From positions 2,294,001 to 2,358,000 of the forward strand of contig NZ_CP013380.1 in NCBI RefSeq assembly GCF_001513745.1: a DNA stretch of 64,000 nucleotides, read 5' to 3'. The position numbers and the translations under genes are program-made. This DNA is from Burkholderia humptydooensis. GTDB lineage: Bacteria; Pseudomonadota; Gammaproteobacteria; Burkholderiales; Burkholderiaceae. This document shows positions 44,698 through 53,244 of this stretch, piece after piece (the stretch's first letter is position 1; each line of letters opens with the position of its first letter). The notes below the pieces were generated by a model, which saw only the letters and a program-made list of their open reading frames with translations, had not been told where the DNA came from and did no database searches.

Positions 44698-45852
44698 CTA
44701 CGCGAACGCCGCTTCGGCGTGTGCGGCCGGCAACGCGATGCCGGCCTCGTCGAACAGGTGGCAGCACGACGGCGGCACGCGGAACGCGCGGCGCTCGCCG
44801 CGCCGCAACGCGACCTGGCCCGGCAATTTCGAGAGCAGCGGTACGCCGTCCGGCTGGTCGAGATGCACGTACGCCGCTTCGCCCAGTTGCTCGACGAGCG
44901 CGACGTCGCGGACGATCGCGGGCATATCGGTGTCGCCGGACGGCGCGACCGCAAGATGCTCGGGACGGACCCCCAGCGTCACGCGCGCGCCGCTGCCGGT
45001 ATGGCGCGGCAATGGACGATCGCGCAACGTCAGCGTCTCGCCGGTGCTGTCCAGACGCAGGCGGCATCCGTGTGCATCGCTCGATACGACGGCCGCCGGC
45101 AGGAAATTCATCCGCGGCGAGCCGATAAAGCCCGCGACGAAGCGGTTGGCCGGCCGGTGATACAGCTCGAGCGGCGCGCCGGCCTGCGCGATGCTGCCGA
45201 AGCGCGCGACGTCGTCGCCCGCGTGCAGCAGCACGATCCGGTCGGCCAGCGTCATCGCCTCGATCTGGTCGTGCGTCACGTAGACGGAGCTCGATTGCGT
45301 GAAGCGTGCATGCAGGCGCGCGATCTCGACACGCGTCTGCCCGCGCAGCGTCGCGTCGAGATTCGACAGCGGCTCGTCGAACAGGAACACACGTGGCTCG
45401 CGCACGATCGCGCGGCCGATCGCGACGCGCTGCCTCTGGCCGCCCGACAGTGCCTTCGGCTTGCGCTCGAGCACCGTGTCGAGCTGCAGCACGCGCGCGG
45501 CCTCGGTCACGCGGCGGCGGATCTCGTCCTTCGGCACGCCGGCGATGCGCAACCCGAAACCGATGTTGTCGAACACGGTCATGTGCGGAAACAGCGCATA
45601 GCTCTGGAACACCATCGCGACGCCACGCTCGGCAGGCGGCGTGTCGTTCATTCGTGTGCCGCCGATCTGCAGTTCGCCTTCGCTCACGTCCTCGAGCCCG
45701 GCAATCATCCGCAACAGCGTGGATTTGCCGCAGCCCGACGGACCGAGAAACACGCAGAACTCGTGCGACGCGATCTCGAGGTTCACGTTGCGCAGCACCG
45801 GCGCATGGTCGCCGTAGCGCTTCGAGACATCCTTCAATGAAATGGCGGTCAT
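44698..45852 (-). CDS. Sugar ABC transporter ATPase (MsmX/UgpC type)
   Basis: ATPase of 384 residues energising the two permeases. Walker A GPSGCGKS (37-44), Q-loop VFQSYALFPHMTV, signature [15 protein letters not shown], Walker B VFLFDEPLSNLDA, H-loop YVTHDQIEAMTLADR, then a C-terminal OB-fold (TOBE) regulatory domain from about residue 235. First gene of a six-gene operon running to 38185; it starts 42 bp from the LacI-type operator. Having its own ATPase contrasts with Bacillus, where MsmX is shared. Confidence 0.93.
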   Translation of the reverse strand: MTAISLKDVSKRYGDHAPVLRNVNLEIASHEFCVFLGPSGCGKSTLLRMIAGLEDVSEGELQIGGTRMNDTPPAERGVAMVFQSYALFPHMTVFDNIGFGLRIAGVPKDEIRRRVTEAARVLQLDTVLERKPKALSGGQRQRVAIGRAIVREPRVFLFDEPLSNLDATLRGQTRVEIARLHARFTQSSSVYVTHDQIEAMTLADRIVLLHAGDDVARFGSIAQAGAPLELYHRPANRFVAGFIGSPRMNFLPAAVVSSDAHGCRLRLDSTGETLTLRDRPLPRHTGSGARVTLGVRPEHLAVAPSGDTDMPAIVRDVALVEQLGEAAYVHLDQPDGVPLLSKLPGQVALRRGERRAFRVPPSCCHLFDEAGIALPAAHAEAAFA

Positions 45853-45893
45853 CGCACTCTCCTCTCCTGAATCACACGCGTCGAATCCATAGA

Positions 45894-45907
45894 TTTAAAC
45901 GCTTAAA
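45894..45907. promoter_or_regulatory. LacI-type operator upstream of the transporter operon
   Basis: TTTAAACGCTTAAA, one base different from the perfect palindrome upstream of the GH53 gene. It lies in the 235-bp divergent region, near the operon start and 180 bp from the regulator ATG, so it more likely controls the operon than the regulator. Confidence 0.82.
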
Positions 45908-46087
45908 TTTTGATGGTGCGATCAGCCCGCTTCGCCGTACCATGTCGTCTCCTTCATGTGATGCGTTCAGAAATTAGCGTATCGCCTGTTTCTGCGCAAC
46001 TTGTGGGACGCACTCCCAGAATATGAGCAAACACGCCCCCTCTTCACCCTTCCCGCACGACGCTGCCCGACCGACCGGAGGCCTCGC

Positions 46088-47101
46088 ATGGTGACGCTCG
46101 CGCAAGTCGCGCGGCGCGCGAACGTCACCGCGGCGACAGTTTCGAACGTGCTGCGGAATCCGCAGAAGGTGAAGCCGGCGACCGTCGAACGCGTGATGGC
46201 GGCGATTCGCGAACTCGGCTATCGACCGAACCTCACCGCGCGCGCGCTCGCCGAGGGCCGCACGTCGACACTCGCGCTGATGCTGTCGAACATCACGAAC
46301 CCGTTCTATCCGGAGTTCGTGCTCGCCGCGGAGCGCGAGGCGCGCAAACGCGGCCATTATCTGCTGGTGTCCAACACCGACGACGATCCGGCGATCACGC
46401 GCAATTATCTCGAGCGGATCGCCGGCACGCTGGCGGCCGGCGCGATCGTGATGAACACCGACCTCGCCGAGGCCGAACTCGCCGACATCGCGCGCCGCGG
46501 GGCGGCGATCGTGCTGTGCATGTGGGAGCATGTGCACGCGTCGCGCACACTGCCCTGCGTGACCGTCGATTTCGCGGCGGCGGGTGCGCTCGCCGCCGCG
46601 CACCTGTCCGAGCTGCGGCATCGCGCATTCGGCGCACTCGTCGGCAAGGGCTCGGGCGGCCCGCAGTCGTTGCGGCTGCGCGGTTTTGCCGACGAACTCG
46701 CAGCTCGCGGCCATCCGGTGGATGCGCTGACGACCGTGTCGACGCACGATTCGATCGAAGGCGGTTACGAAGCGGCCGCCGCGCTGCTCCGGGCGAAGCC
46801 CGACCTCACCGCGCTGTTCGCGACCAACGACCTGATGGCGATCGGCGCGATGCAGGCGGCCGCCGATCTCGGCCGGCGCGTGCCGGCCGACCTGTCGGTC
46901 GTCGGCATGACGGATATCCAGCTCGCGCACCAGTTCCGCCCCGCGCTGACGACGGTCCGATTCCCGACGTCACTGATCGCCGCGCGCGCGATTGCACTGA
47001 CGCTCGACATGATCGACGGCTTCGAGCCGGCCGCGGCCGTGCATACGATCGGTGCGCCGGAGCTGGTCGTGCGGGAGTCGACGGGTGCGGCGCGGGGTTG
47101 A
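46088..47101 (+). CDS. LacI-family regulator of the galactan locus
   Basis: A 337-residue repressor. The N-terminal helix-turn-helix is MVTLAQVARRANVTAATVSN with hinge helix region RPNLTARALAEGRT; the rest is a periplasmic-binding-like sugar-sensing domain (LALMLSNITNPFYPEFVLAA, ALFATNDLMAIGAMQAAADL). GGAGG lies 6 bp before ATG 46088. It is divergent from the operon it probably represses. The inducer is likely galactobiose or a related sugar, by analogy with GanR. Confidence 0.93.
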   Translation: MVTLAQVARRANVTAATVSNVLRNPQKVKPATVERVMAAIRELGYRPNLTARALAEGRTSTLALMLSNITNPFYPEFVLAAEREARKRGHYLLVSNTDDDPAITRNYLERIAGTLAAGAIVMNTDLAEAELADIARRGAAIVLCMWEHVHASRTLPCVTVDFAAAGALAAAHLSELRHRAFGALVGKGSGGPQSLRLRGFADELAARGHPVDALTTVSTHDSIEGGYEAAAALLRAKPDLTALFATNDLMAIGAMQAAADLGRRVPADLSVVGMTDIQLAHQFRPALTTVRFPTSLIAARAIALTLDMIDGFEPAAAVHTIGAPELVVRESTGAARG

Positions 47102-47102
47102 A

Positions 47103-47197
47103 GCCGCCCGGCAGGCGCCGCGGTGCCGGGCGGCGACGCCGGCCCGGCGCGGTAAAGCGGCGGCGGGCGCCGATGGACTCAGGACATCGGCGCCCGC
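47103..47197. terminator. Two strong hairpins between converging genes
   Basis: Hairpin one: GCCGCCCGGCA / TGCCGGGCGGC (47103-47134), starting 1 bp after the lacI-type stop. Hairpin two: GCGGGCGCCGATG / CATCGGCGCCCGC (47163-47197). Neither has a T-run. Together they probably insulate the galactan locus from the adhesin genes. Confidence 0.55.
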
Positions 47198-47232
47198 AAG
47201 CGGCCCGAAGGCCGGTCAGACGGCGTCGGCCT

Positions 47233-47619
47233 TCATGCTCCCTTTCCGCCGAACGCCTCACACTCCGCCTTGTCCCACCGCGTCTTCACGACGCGGTTGT
47301 CCGAATCGAACTGAACCTGATACCGGCAGGTCTCGACCTTTCCAGCATGACGGAACTGGAACAGGTAGTTCCACGTCCGCACATGGAAAATCCACTCGTG
47401 GAAATGCGGCGGCCCGAGCAGTTCGTACAACTGGTTCTTCGTCACGCCCGGCTGGACCTGCGCGAGGTTCGCGAGATTCGGATACGTGCCCTCGGGCAGC
47501 GTGGCCGCATCGGGCGACGGGAACGGCGGATCGCCCTGCTGCGTGGCGCATCCGGTCAGGCCGGCGGCGAGCAGGGCCGCGGCTGCGAACTTTGCAAGAT
47601 TTGCGTTCATGTTTGCCAT
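47233..47619 (-). CDS. BamE/SmpA-OmlA-like outer-membrane lipoprotein
   Basis: A 128-residue lipoprotein. Signal with lipobox LTGC (LLAAGLTGCATQQ), then a BamE-like fold: LAQVQPGVTKNQLYELLGPPHFHEW, RTWNYLFQF and YQVQFDSDNRVVKTRW. It starts 35 bp after the trimeric autotransporter stop on the same strand. BamE-domain partners encoded next to trimeric autotransporters (SadB/TpgA-type helpers are the known idea) assist anchor assembly; such a role here is inference. This is probably not the housekeeping BamE. Confidence 0.83.
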   Translation of the reverse strand: MANMNANLAKFAAAALLAAGLTGCATQQGDPPFPSPDAATLPEGTYPNLANLAQVQPGVTKNQLYELLGPPHFHEWIFHVRTWNYLFQFRHAGKVETCRYQVQFDSDNRVVKTRWDKAECEAFGGKGA

Positions 47620-47654
47620 TGTCTGAATGGAAGGGAAACGGCGCGGGCCGCGGC

Positions 47655-50600
47655 TCACCACTGATATCCGGCACCGACCACCGCGCCGTACGTGCCGCGC
47701 GTGTTGGTCGAGACGGCCGCCTTGTAGATCCAGTGGTTGTTCTCCGAAATCGTCGAAATGCCCAGCGCCTGTCCCGACTGGCCGCGATACACGCTGCCGG
47801 CCAGCGCGACCATGCTCTTGCCGGGGCCGGACGGTTGCGGCAGGCCGGCCACGGCCATCGCCGTCGCCGTGCCGCCGTCCGCATCGCGGCGGTAGCTGTC
47901 GAGGCTGTTGCGCAGGCTGGCGACCTGGCCGTCCGTATAGCTGTTCGCCTGCGCCAGCGTATTGGCGACGCTGGCGTTCAACTGGTTCACGTTGACCGCA
48001 TCGGTCCCCTGCGTACCGGCCGCGACGTTGACGACCTGGCGCGCCGAATTCGCCGAGCCGACCGCGACGACGTCCGACCGCCCGCCGTCGTTACTGCCCG
48101 TGCCGATCGCGGCCGAATTGCTGCCCGTCGCGGTGGACCCGACGCCGATCGCGGTCGATCCGTTGCCGGACGCCAGCGCCCCGTTGCCGACCGCCGTGCT
48201 GTTCGAACCCGATGCGACCGCGCCCGAGCCGCCCGCCGACGAGTTCGACCCGGTCGAGCCCGGCGGCACGTTCGTGCCGCTCGGATTCGTCGTGTACGAA
48301 CCGCCGAGGTTCGACGTGCGCTGGTTGATCAACGTCGTCAGTTGGCTGGCGACCGAATCGAGCTGCGACACGTTTACCGCATCGGTGCCGTTTTTCCCTG
48401 CGGCGAGACCTGTGATCTGCCGGTTGCCGACGTTGACCTCGCCGGCCGAGGACTGCGGGCTGCTCAGGCCGTACGCGATGTAGTTCGTCAGCGCGCCGAC
48501 CGTGGTCAGCGAACCCGCGCCGAGCGCGACGCTGTTCGCGAACGTCGCCGATGCGCCTGCGCCGAGCGCAAGCGCGTCGGTCGCATTGCTGCGCGCACCC
48601 GAGCCGAGCGCGACGCTGCCCACACTGACCGCGACCGCGTTGGCGCCCTGCGCGACCGACTGCGCGCCCGTCGCCGTCGCGCCGCTGCCGAGCGCGATCG
48701 CGTCGGCCTGCGCGGAACTCGCGGCCTGGCCGATCGCGACGCCGCCCGGCGCGGTCGCATCGACGATCGCGCCGTTGCCGATGCCCACGCCGTTATCGCC
48801 GTTGACGACCGTCGTGGGCCCCACCGCAACCGATTCCGCGCCGACCGCGAGCGAATCCCCGGACGTCGAGTTCGCATGGAAATACTTCTGGCCCGTCACC
48901 GCGAACGACTGTAACGCGCCGGCCAGTTGCCGCACGGTCACTGCATCCTGCTGCCCGGTGCCGTCCGCGACGTTGGTGATCTGGCGATAGGTCTTGCTGG
49001 TCGCGTCGCCGACCGATACCGCGCCGAGCAGCGTCTGGTCGGTCGTGTCGAACGGAATCGACGCGCTGCCGTTGCGGATGATGCCCGAGGCGGGCACCGT
49101 CGCGCGGTCGGCCACCGAACCGGCGCCGAGTGCGATGCTGCCATCCACCTTCGATACCGCGTTCGGGCCGATCGCGACACTGTCGACGCCCATCGCCTGG
49201 CTGTCCGGCGCGGTCGAGTTCGCATGAAAATACTTGATTCCGTGTGCGTTGATGTTGTCGATCGCCGAACCGACGTTGTTGTTGATCGTCGTCGAGCCGT
49301 CGCCGTTGTACGTCACGTACGACGGCGCCGAAATCGCTCCGGTCGTCGGATCGTAGGCGGCCCCGCCGCCGATCGCGCCCGCCGTGCTGTTGCCCAGATT
49401 GTTGTTGTTCGTCGCGATCGAGCTGAGACCGGTCGACAGCGAACTGATGCCCGTCGACGTCGCGGAGGACAGCGACGTCAGGTTGCTGTTCGTGCTCGAC
49501 AGGCCGGTGGACAGCGAGCCGACGATCGTCGACGTCGCGGTCGACAGCGACGTGATCGAACTCGTCGTCGAGCTGAGGCCGGTGGACAGCGAACCGATGC
49601 TCGTCGACGTCGCGGTCGACAGCGACGTCACACTGCTGTTCGTCGTGCTCAGGCCCGTCGACAGCGAAACGACGCCGGTGGACAGCGAACCGACGATCGT
49701 CGACGTCGCGGTCGACAGCGACGTCACACTGCTGTTCGTCGTGCTCAGGCCCGTCGACAGCGAAACGACGCCGGTGGACAGCGAACCGACGATCGTCGAC
49801 GTCGACGTCGACAGCGACGTGATCGAACTGTTCGTGCTCGACAGGCCGGTGGACAGCGAGATGATGCCCGTCGACGTCGCCGTGGACAGCGAGGTGATCG
49901 TGCTGTTGGTCGAGCTCAAACTGGTCGACAGCGAGCCGACGACCGTCGACGTGGACGTGGACAGCGACGTCACTGAACTGTTCGTCGAACTCAGGCCCGT
50001 CGACAACGAGCCGACGACCGTCGACGTCGCCGTGGACAGCGAGGTGATCGTGCTGTTGGTCGAGCTCAGCCCCGTCGACAACGACGACACGCCGGTCGAC
50101 AACGACGTGATGCTCGACGCCGTCGACGTCGACAGCGAGTTGACCGCCTGGTTCGTCGCATCGAGCTGCGAACCGTTGATCGCGTCCGTGCTCGCCGAAC
50201 TGATGCGCCCGGCCGCGACGTTGGTGATCTGGCGCTCGGTGCCCGACGCGCCGACGCTGACGACGCTCGTCGGCGTCGTGCCCTTGAAGTTGTACGTGAC
50301 GCCGCCGATCATCGCGCTTGCCGTCGGATTCGGCGCGGCGGTCGTCGAACCGGAGCCAAGCGCGACATCGCCCGCGTTGTTCGCCACAGCCGACGCGCCG
50401 AACGCCACCGCGCCCGCCGCCGCCGCCGTCGACGTATTGCCGAGCGCGATCGAGCCGGTGCCTTGCGCGTTGTTCGTATTGCCGATCGCCACCGCGCCGT
50501 CGCCGTTCGCCGTGTTGTTCGAGCCGGCGGTGACCGCGCCGGTGCCGATCGCGGTGCTCGGATCGCCGATCGCCACCGCGCCGTTGCCGCTCGCCGTCTG

Positions 50601-51860
50601 ACCTTCGCCGAGCGCGACGGCGCCGGTGCCGCTCAGCACCTTCGAGTTGTTGCCGCCGGCGATCGAGCCGGCGCCTGCTGCGGCGGCGACCGAGTTGGTG
50701 TCGCCGATGGCGACGGTGGAGCCCGCCGCCGCCACGCTGTTGATGCCGATCGCCGTCGCATTCACGGCCGATGCGGTCGCACCGGAACCCAGCGCGGTCC
50801 CCGATATGCCGGTCGCGAGCGCGAGATTGCCGAGCGCGACGCCGAACTCCTGTGTCGCGTTCGACTGCACGCCCATCGCGATCGAACTGATGCCCGACGC
50901 GTTCGCGCCCAGGCCGTATGCCATCGCCTGATCGGCACTGGCCGTCGTGCTCGAACCCAGTGCGATCGAACTGATGCCGAGCGACTGCGTGCCCGATCCG
51001 GGCACGCCGGCGGTGCCGCCCCAGCCGATCGCGATCGACGACGTGCCCTTCGCGCCGCTGTTGACGCCCATCGCGACGCCGGAATTCCCGGAAGCCAGCG
51101 CGCCGCTGCCGACCGCCACGCCGGCCGCGCCGGAACTCGTCGCCTGGTTGCCGAGCGCGACCGTTCCGGTATCGGTGGCATGCGACGCATAGCCGAGCGC
51201 GACGCTTTGAGCTCCGGACGCAATCGACCCGAGACCGAGCGCGGCTGCATATTGGCCGGAGGCCAGCGCATTGTTCCCGAGCCCGATGGCGGAAACGCCG
51301 GTCGCGGAAGCGCCGCTGCCGATCGCCACCGTGCCGCTTTGGGTCGCACTCGTAAGGTTGCCGATGGAAACCGAGTAGTCGCCGTTAGCGATAGCCTGCA
51401 CGCCGAGCGACGCGCTATTAACGCCGTTCGCCTGCGCGTTGATACCGACAGCGGTAGACCCGCTGCCTGTCGCGTGCGCACCTGGGCCCAACGCCGTGGC
51501 GGAAACACCCGTCGCCGTCGACAGGTTGCCAAACGCGGTGGCATTCTCCTGCGTGGCAATCGAACCGAGGCCGATCGATATGGAACTGGGGCCGCCAGTG
51601 GCGGAACCGCCATCCTGCGAATACTGCGCATGAGCGCCTGTCTGGAACAACCCGAGATACGCAGACGCCGTCAGCACGGCCAGCCGCCGCCGCGACATCA
51701 GCGAAGGCGTTCCCGCGCTTGCCCCGGTCCCCGTGTTCGTGGCGGGCGTCGACGCGCTCCGCGACGATGCGACACGCTTGCCGCGTGCCCGATCATGCTC
51801 CGACGCTGCAACCCAGGCCCCCAATGCTTCGTTCCAGATCGACTTGAACGACTTGTTCAT
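47655..51860 (-). CDS. Trimeric autotransporter adhesin (YadA-like, BpaC-type)
   Basis: Surface adhesin of 1401 residues. An ESPR leader (MNKSFKSIWNEALGAWVAAS, 1-20) precedes a hydrophobic signal core ending GAHA near residue 78. Residues about 80-540 are head repeats of the type ALGxxAxAxGxxSxA; a neck (AINGSQLDATNQAV) leads to a stalk of SLST-headed repeats (about 577-810); a second, shorter head and two more necks follow; the end is a YadA anchor (NSYTDGQVASLRNSLDSYRR to YGAVVGAGYQW). GAGGGAAGA precedes ATG 51860. It resembles BpaC of B. pseudomallei, an adhesion and serum-resistance factor. A BamE-like lipoprotein gene is directly downstream. Confidence 0.93.
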   Translation of the reverse strand: MNKSFKSIWNEALGAWVAASEHDRARGKRVASSRSASTPATNTGTGASAGTPSLMSRRRLAVLTASAYLGLFQTGAHAQYSQDGGSATGGPSSISIGLGSIATQENATAFGNLSTATGVSATALGPGAHATGSGSTAVGINAQANGVNSASLGVQAIANGDYSVSIGNLTSATQSGTVAIGSGASATGVSAIGLGNNALASGQYAAALGLGSIASGAQSVALGYASHATDTGTVALGNQATSSGAAGVAVGSGALASGNSGVAMGVNSGAKGTSSIAIGWGGTAGVPGSGTQSLGISSIALGSSTTASADQAMAYGLGANASGISSIAMGVQSNATQEFGVALGNLALATGISGTALGSGATASAVNATAIGINSVAAAGSTVAIGDTNSVAAAAGAGSIAGGNNSKVLSGTGAVALGEGQTASGNGAVAIGDPSTAIGTGAVTAGSNNTANGDGAVAIGNTNNAQGTGSIALGNTSTAAAAGAVAFGASAVANNAGDVALGSGSTTAAPNPTASAMIGGVTYNFKGTTPTSVVSVGASGTERQITNVAAGRISSASTDAINGSQLDATNQAVNSLSTSTASSITSLSTGVSSLSTGLSSTNSTITSLSTATSTVVGSLSTGLSSTNSSVTSLSTSTSTVVGSLSTSLSSTNSTITSLSTATSTGIISLSTGLSSTNSSITSLSTSTSTIVGSLSTGVVSLSTGLSTTNSSVTSLSTATSTIVGSLSTGVVSLSTGLSTTNSSVTSLSTATSTSIGSLSTGLSSTTSSITSLSTATSTIVGSLSTGLSSTNSNLTSLSSATSTGISSLSTGLSSIATNNNNLGNSTAGAIGGGAAYDPTTGAISAPSYVTYNGDGSTTINNNVGSAIDNINAHGIKYFHANSTAPDSQAMGVDSVAIGPNAVSKVDGSIALGAGSVADRATVPASGIIRNGSASIPFDTTDQTLLGAVSVGDATSKTYRQITNVADGTGQQDAVTVRQLAGALQSFAVTGQKYFHANSTSGDSLAVGAESVAVGPTTVVNGDNGVGIGNGAIVDATAPGGVAIGQAASSAQADAIALGSGATATGAQSVAQGANAVAVSVGSVALGSGARSNATDALALGAGASATFANSVALGAGSLTTVGALTNYIAYGLSSPQSSAGEVNVGNRQITGLAAGKNGTDAVNVSQLDSVASQLTTLINQRTSNLGGSYTTNPSGTNVPPGSTGSNSSAGGSGAVASGSNSTAVGNGALASGNGSTAIGVGSTATGSNSAAIGTGSNDGGRSDVVAVGSANSARQVVNVAAGTQGTDAVNVNQLNASVANTLAQANSYTDGQVASLRNSLDSYRRDADGGTATAMAVAGLPQPSGPGKSMVALAGSVYRGQSGQALGISTISENNHWIYKAAVSTNTRGTYGAVVGAGYQW
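49430..50130 (-). repeat. Stalk-coding repeat array of the adhesin
   Basis: About twenty units each beginning with codons for Ser-Leu-Ser-Thr. Unit lengths are only 21, 33 or 42 bp (7, 11 or 14 residues). The order near the middle is 14-11 repeated, with extra 7-residue units inserted twice. Confidence 0.9.
49601..49792 (-). repeat. Exact 96-bp tandem duplication in the stalk
   Basis: Two head-to-tail copies with a 96-bp period (for example TCGTCGACGTCGCGGTCGAC at 49601 and 49697); a third start at 49793 diverges after about 10 bp. The unit equals 32 codons, 14+11+7 residues, so the frame is kept. Confidence 0.88.
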
Positions 51861-52269
51861 CTTGTCTTCCCTCGGTTCCCATGTGCTGGATGACGCAACA
51901 GCGAACGCGGCGGCCGGCGAAAAACGCACCCTTTCCGTTTTCGCCCGCCTCGCGACGCCCCGTTATTTGATTCGCATTACCAATGAAACTGACGAACAGC
52001 GCTGCCCGACACTCACGATGAATATCGCGATCACGCGACCGCACGCCGCCCGTGCCCTTCGGCACGATGCGCGACGGCGATCGCCGGTTATCGGATCATG
52101 GAAGTCGACGTCGCCGCCGAAACGGCGGCGCGATGCGCCGCGCGCCGCAAAAAGACGCGCGCGTGCGCCGTCGCGCCGAACGAAGGGCGACCTCGAATCT
52201 CATGGGAAAGCGGCGTTCTGACGCCGGATGGACGGTTGCCGGCCCGCACCGCAGGCGGCCCGTCATGTT

Positions 52270-52488
52270 TCATTCGGGAGGAGGATGAAGTCGTTCAGTC
52301 CCGGGGGCTGAAGCATGCGTCGCCGGATCGCTGACGCTGACAGCCGACCCCGGTTCGATCGAACCGGTGCCCTGACCTGCCATGCTTGTCGTGCTCATAT
52401 TTATCGTGCCCGCCTGATTCGATAGAGCGCCACGCGCGACCGCCCCCGAATGGATCGAACTGCCGGCGGCCAACGCGAAGTCACTCAC
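52270..52488 (-). CDS. Possible small protein with head-repeat-like sequence
   Basis: A 72-residue frame starting GTG. Its sequence DFALAAGSSIHSGAVARGALSNQAGTIN is not arginine-rich as spurious frames here usually are, and it echoes the Gly/Ala/Ser-rich head repeats of trimeric autotransporters. GGAAAGA lies close upstream of the GTG. It could be a decayed adhesin fragment or a small secreted protein; or it may not be a gene. Confidence 0.3.
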   Translation of the reverse strand: MSDFALAAGSSIHSGAVARGALSNQAGTINMSTTSMAGQGTGSIEPGSAVSVSDPATHASAPGTERLHPPPE

Positions 52489-52787
52489 TCTTTCCGTTCG
52501 GCTACCGGACGAACTTTCCGGATTTCCGGAAAAATCGATGGCTTGCCGAACGACCCCTGCACCGAATTAATTGCTTGAATTTCCTCGACGATTTCTTCTT
52601 GCTAGACGCCCCATATCTTTACAGGCCTCATAATTCCCAGCTTGCCTTATATATCAACACATTCGAGAAAATATGAAGCTTTCGTTACCTTCGCGCTGGC
52701 CACCAGCCTGTCGCCATGCCCTCGGATCTGAAAGAACCGATTCCAACCTCACCTGGCCTAGTGTGCAGGCATTCGTCCAAACAAACC

Positions 52788-52822
52788 TTTTCCAGAGCGG
52801 AAAAAATATTTTCCAGAGCGGA
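52788..52822. repeat. Two 14-bp direct repeats, 21 bp apart
   Basis: TTTTCCAGAGCGGA at 52788-52801 and 52809-52822. A 21-bp period is two helical turns, so two protein subunits would bind the same DNA face. Located in the AT-rich region shared by the adhesin and the response regulator. Confidence 0.75.
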
Positions 52823-53244
52823 CGACATTTACATTCATACGATCCGGCTGAATATTTTATTTAAACATGAAGAAAATTTTGGCCGCCCACCCAAAAATCT
52901 CAATCAGATGGGCAATGAATTGCCCCCATTCGATCAACATCAAATTTCATATGGCACTCAGATGCCGTACGCGTGAATTCGTCGTCCATGCCAATTCGAG
53001 TTTTCGCGAATTAACCGGGAATAACGACCGAAGATCAAAGCGCCATCCGGCAGATTTTTCCACCTCTTTTCCGTCGCCCGGCCACCTGCCGCGATGACGC
53101 AGCCATATCCCGTCCGCCATGCCCCCACCGGTCGCACGGAATCCACACAAACGGCGCTGTTGTCGGCATATAATTTTTCGCAACAATCGTGCACATTGCG
53201 ATGCTTTCTGTCCAACAGGCCATCCCCCCCACGCGTTCGCAACC

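Larger units (their letters stand above)
51861..53244. other. Long AT-rich gene-poor region between adhesin and response regulator
   Basis: About 1.4 kb. From roughly 52480 to 52980 base composition is strikingly more AT-rich than the rest of the window and short frames have unconvincing products. It must hold the adhesin promoter on the minus strand and the response regulator promoter on the plus strand (TATAAT at 53170-53175 without a clear -35). It also contains a phased direct repeat at 52788-52822 and a weak small gene at 52270-52488. Confidence 0.6.

Noticed and set aside
36326..47101. Galactan locus as a tRNA-integrated genomic island
   Set aside because: No integrase gene and no repeated tRNA 3' end at the right border were seen; kept only as a synteny question.
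49384..50601. Plus-strand frame encoding repeated VDSEP/VDVAVDSDV
   Set aside because: It is the mirror of the adhesin stalk repeats; regularity comes from the repeat, not from a second protein.
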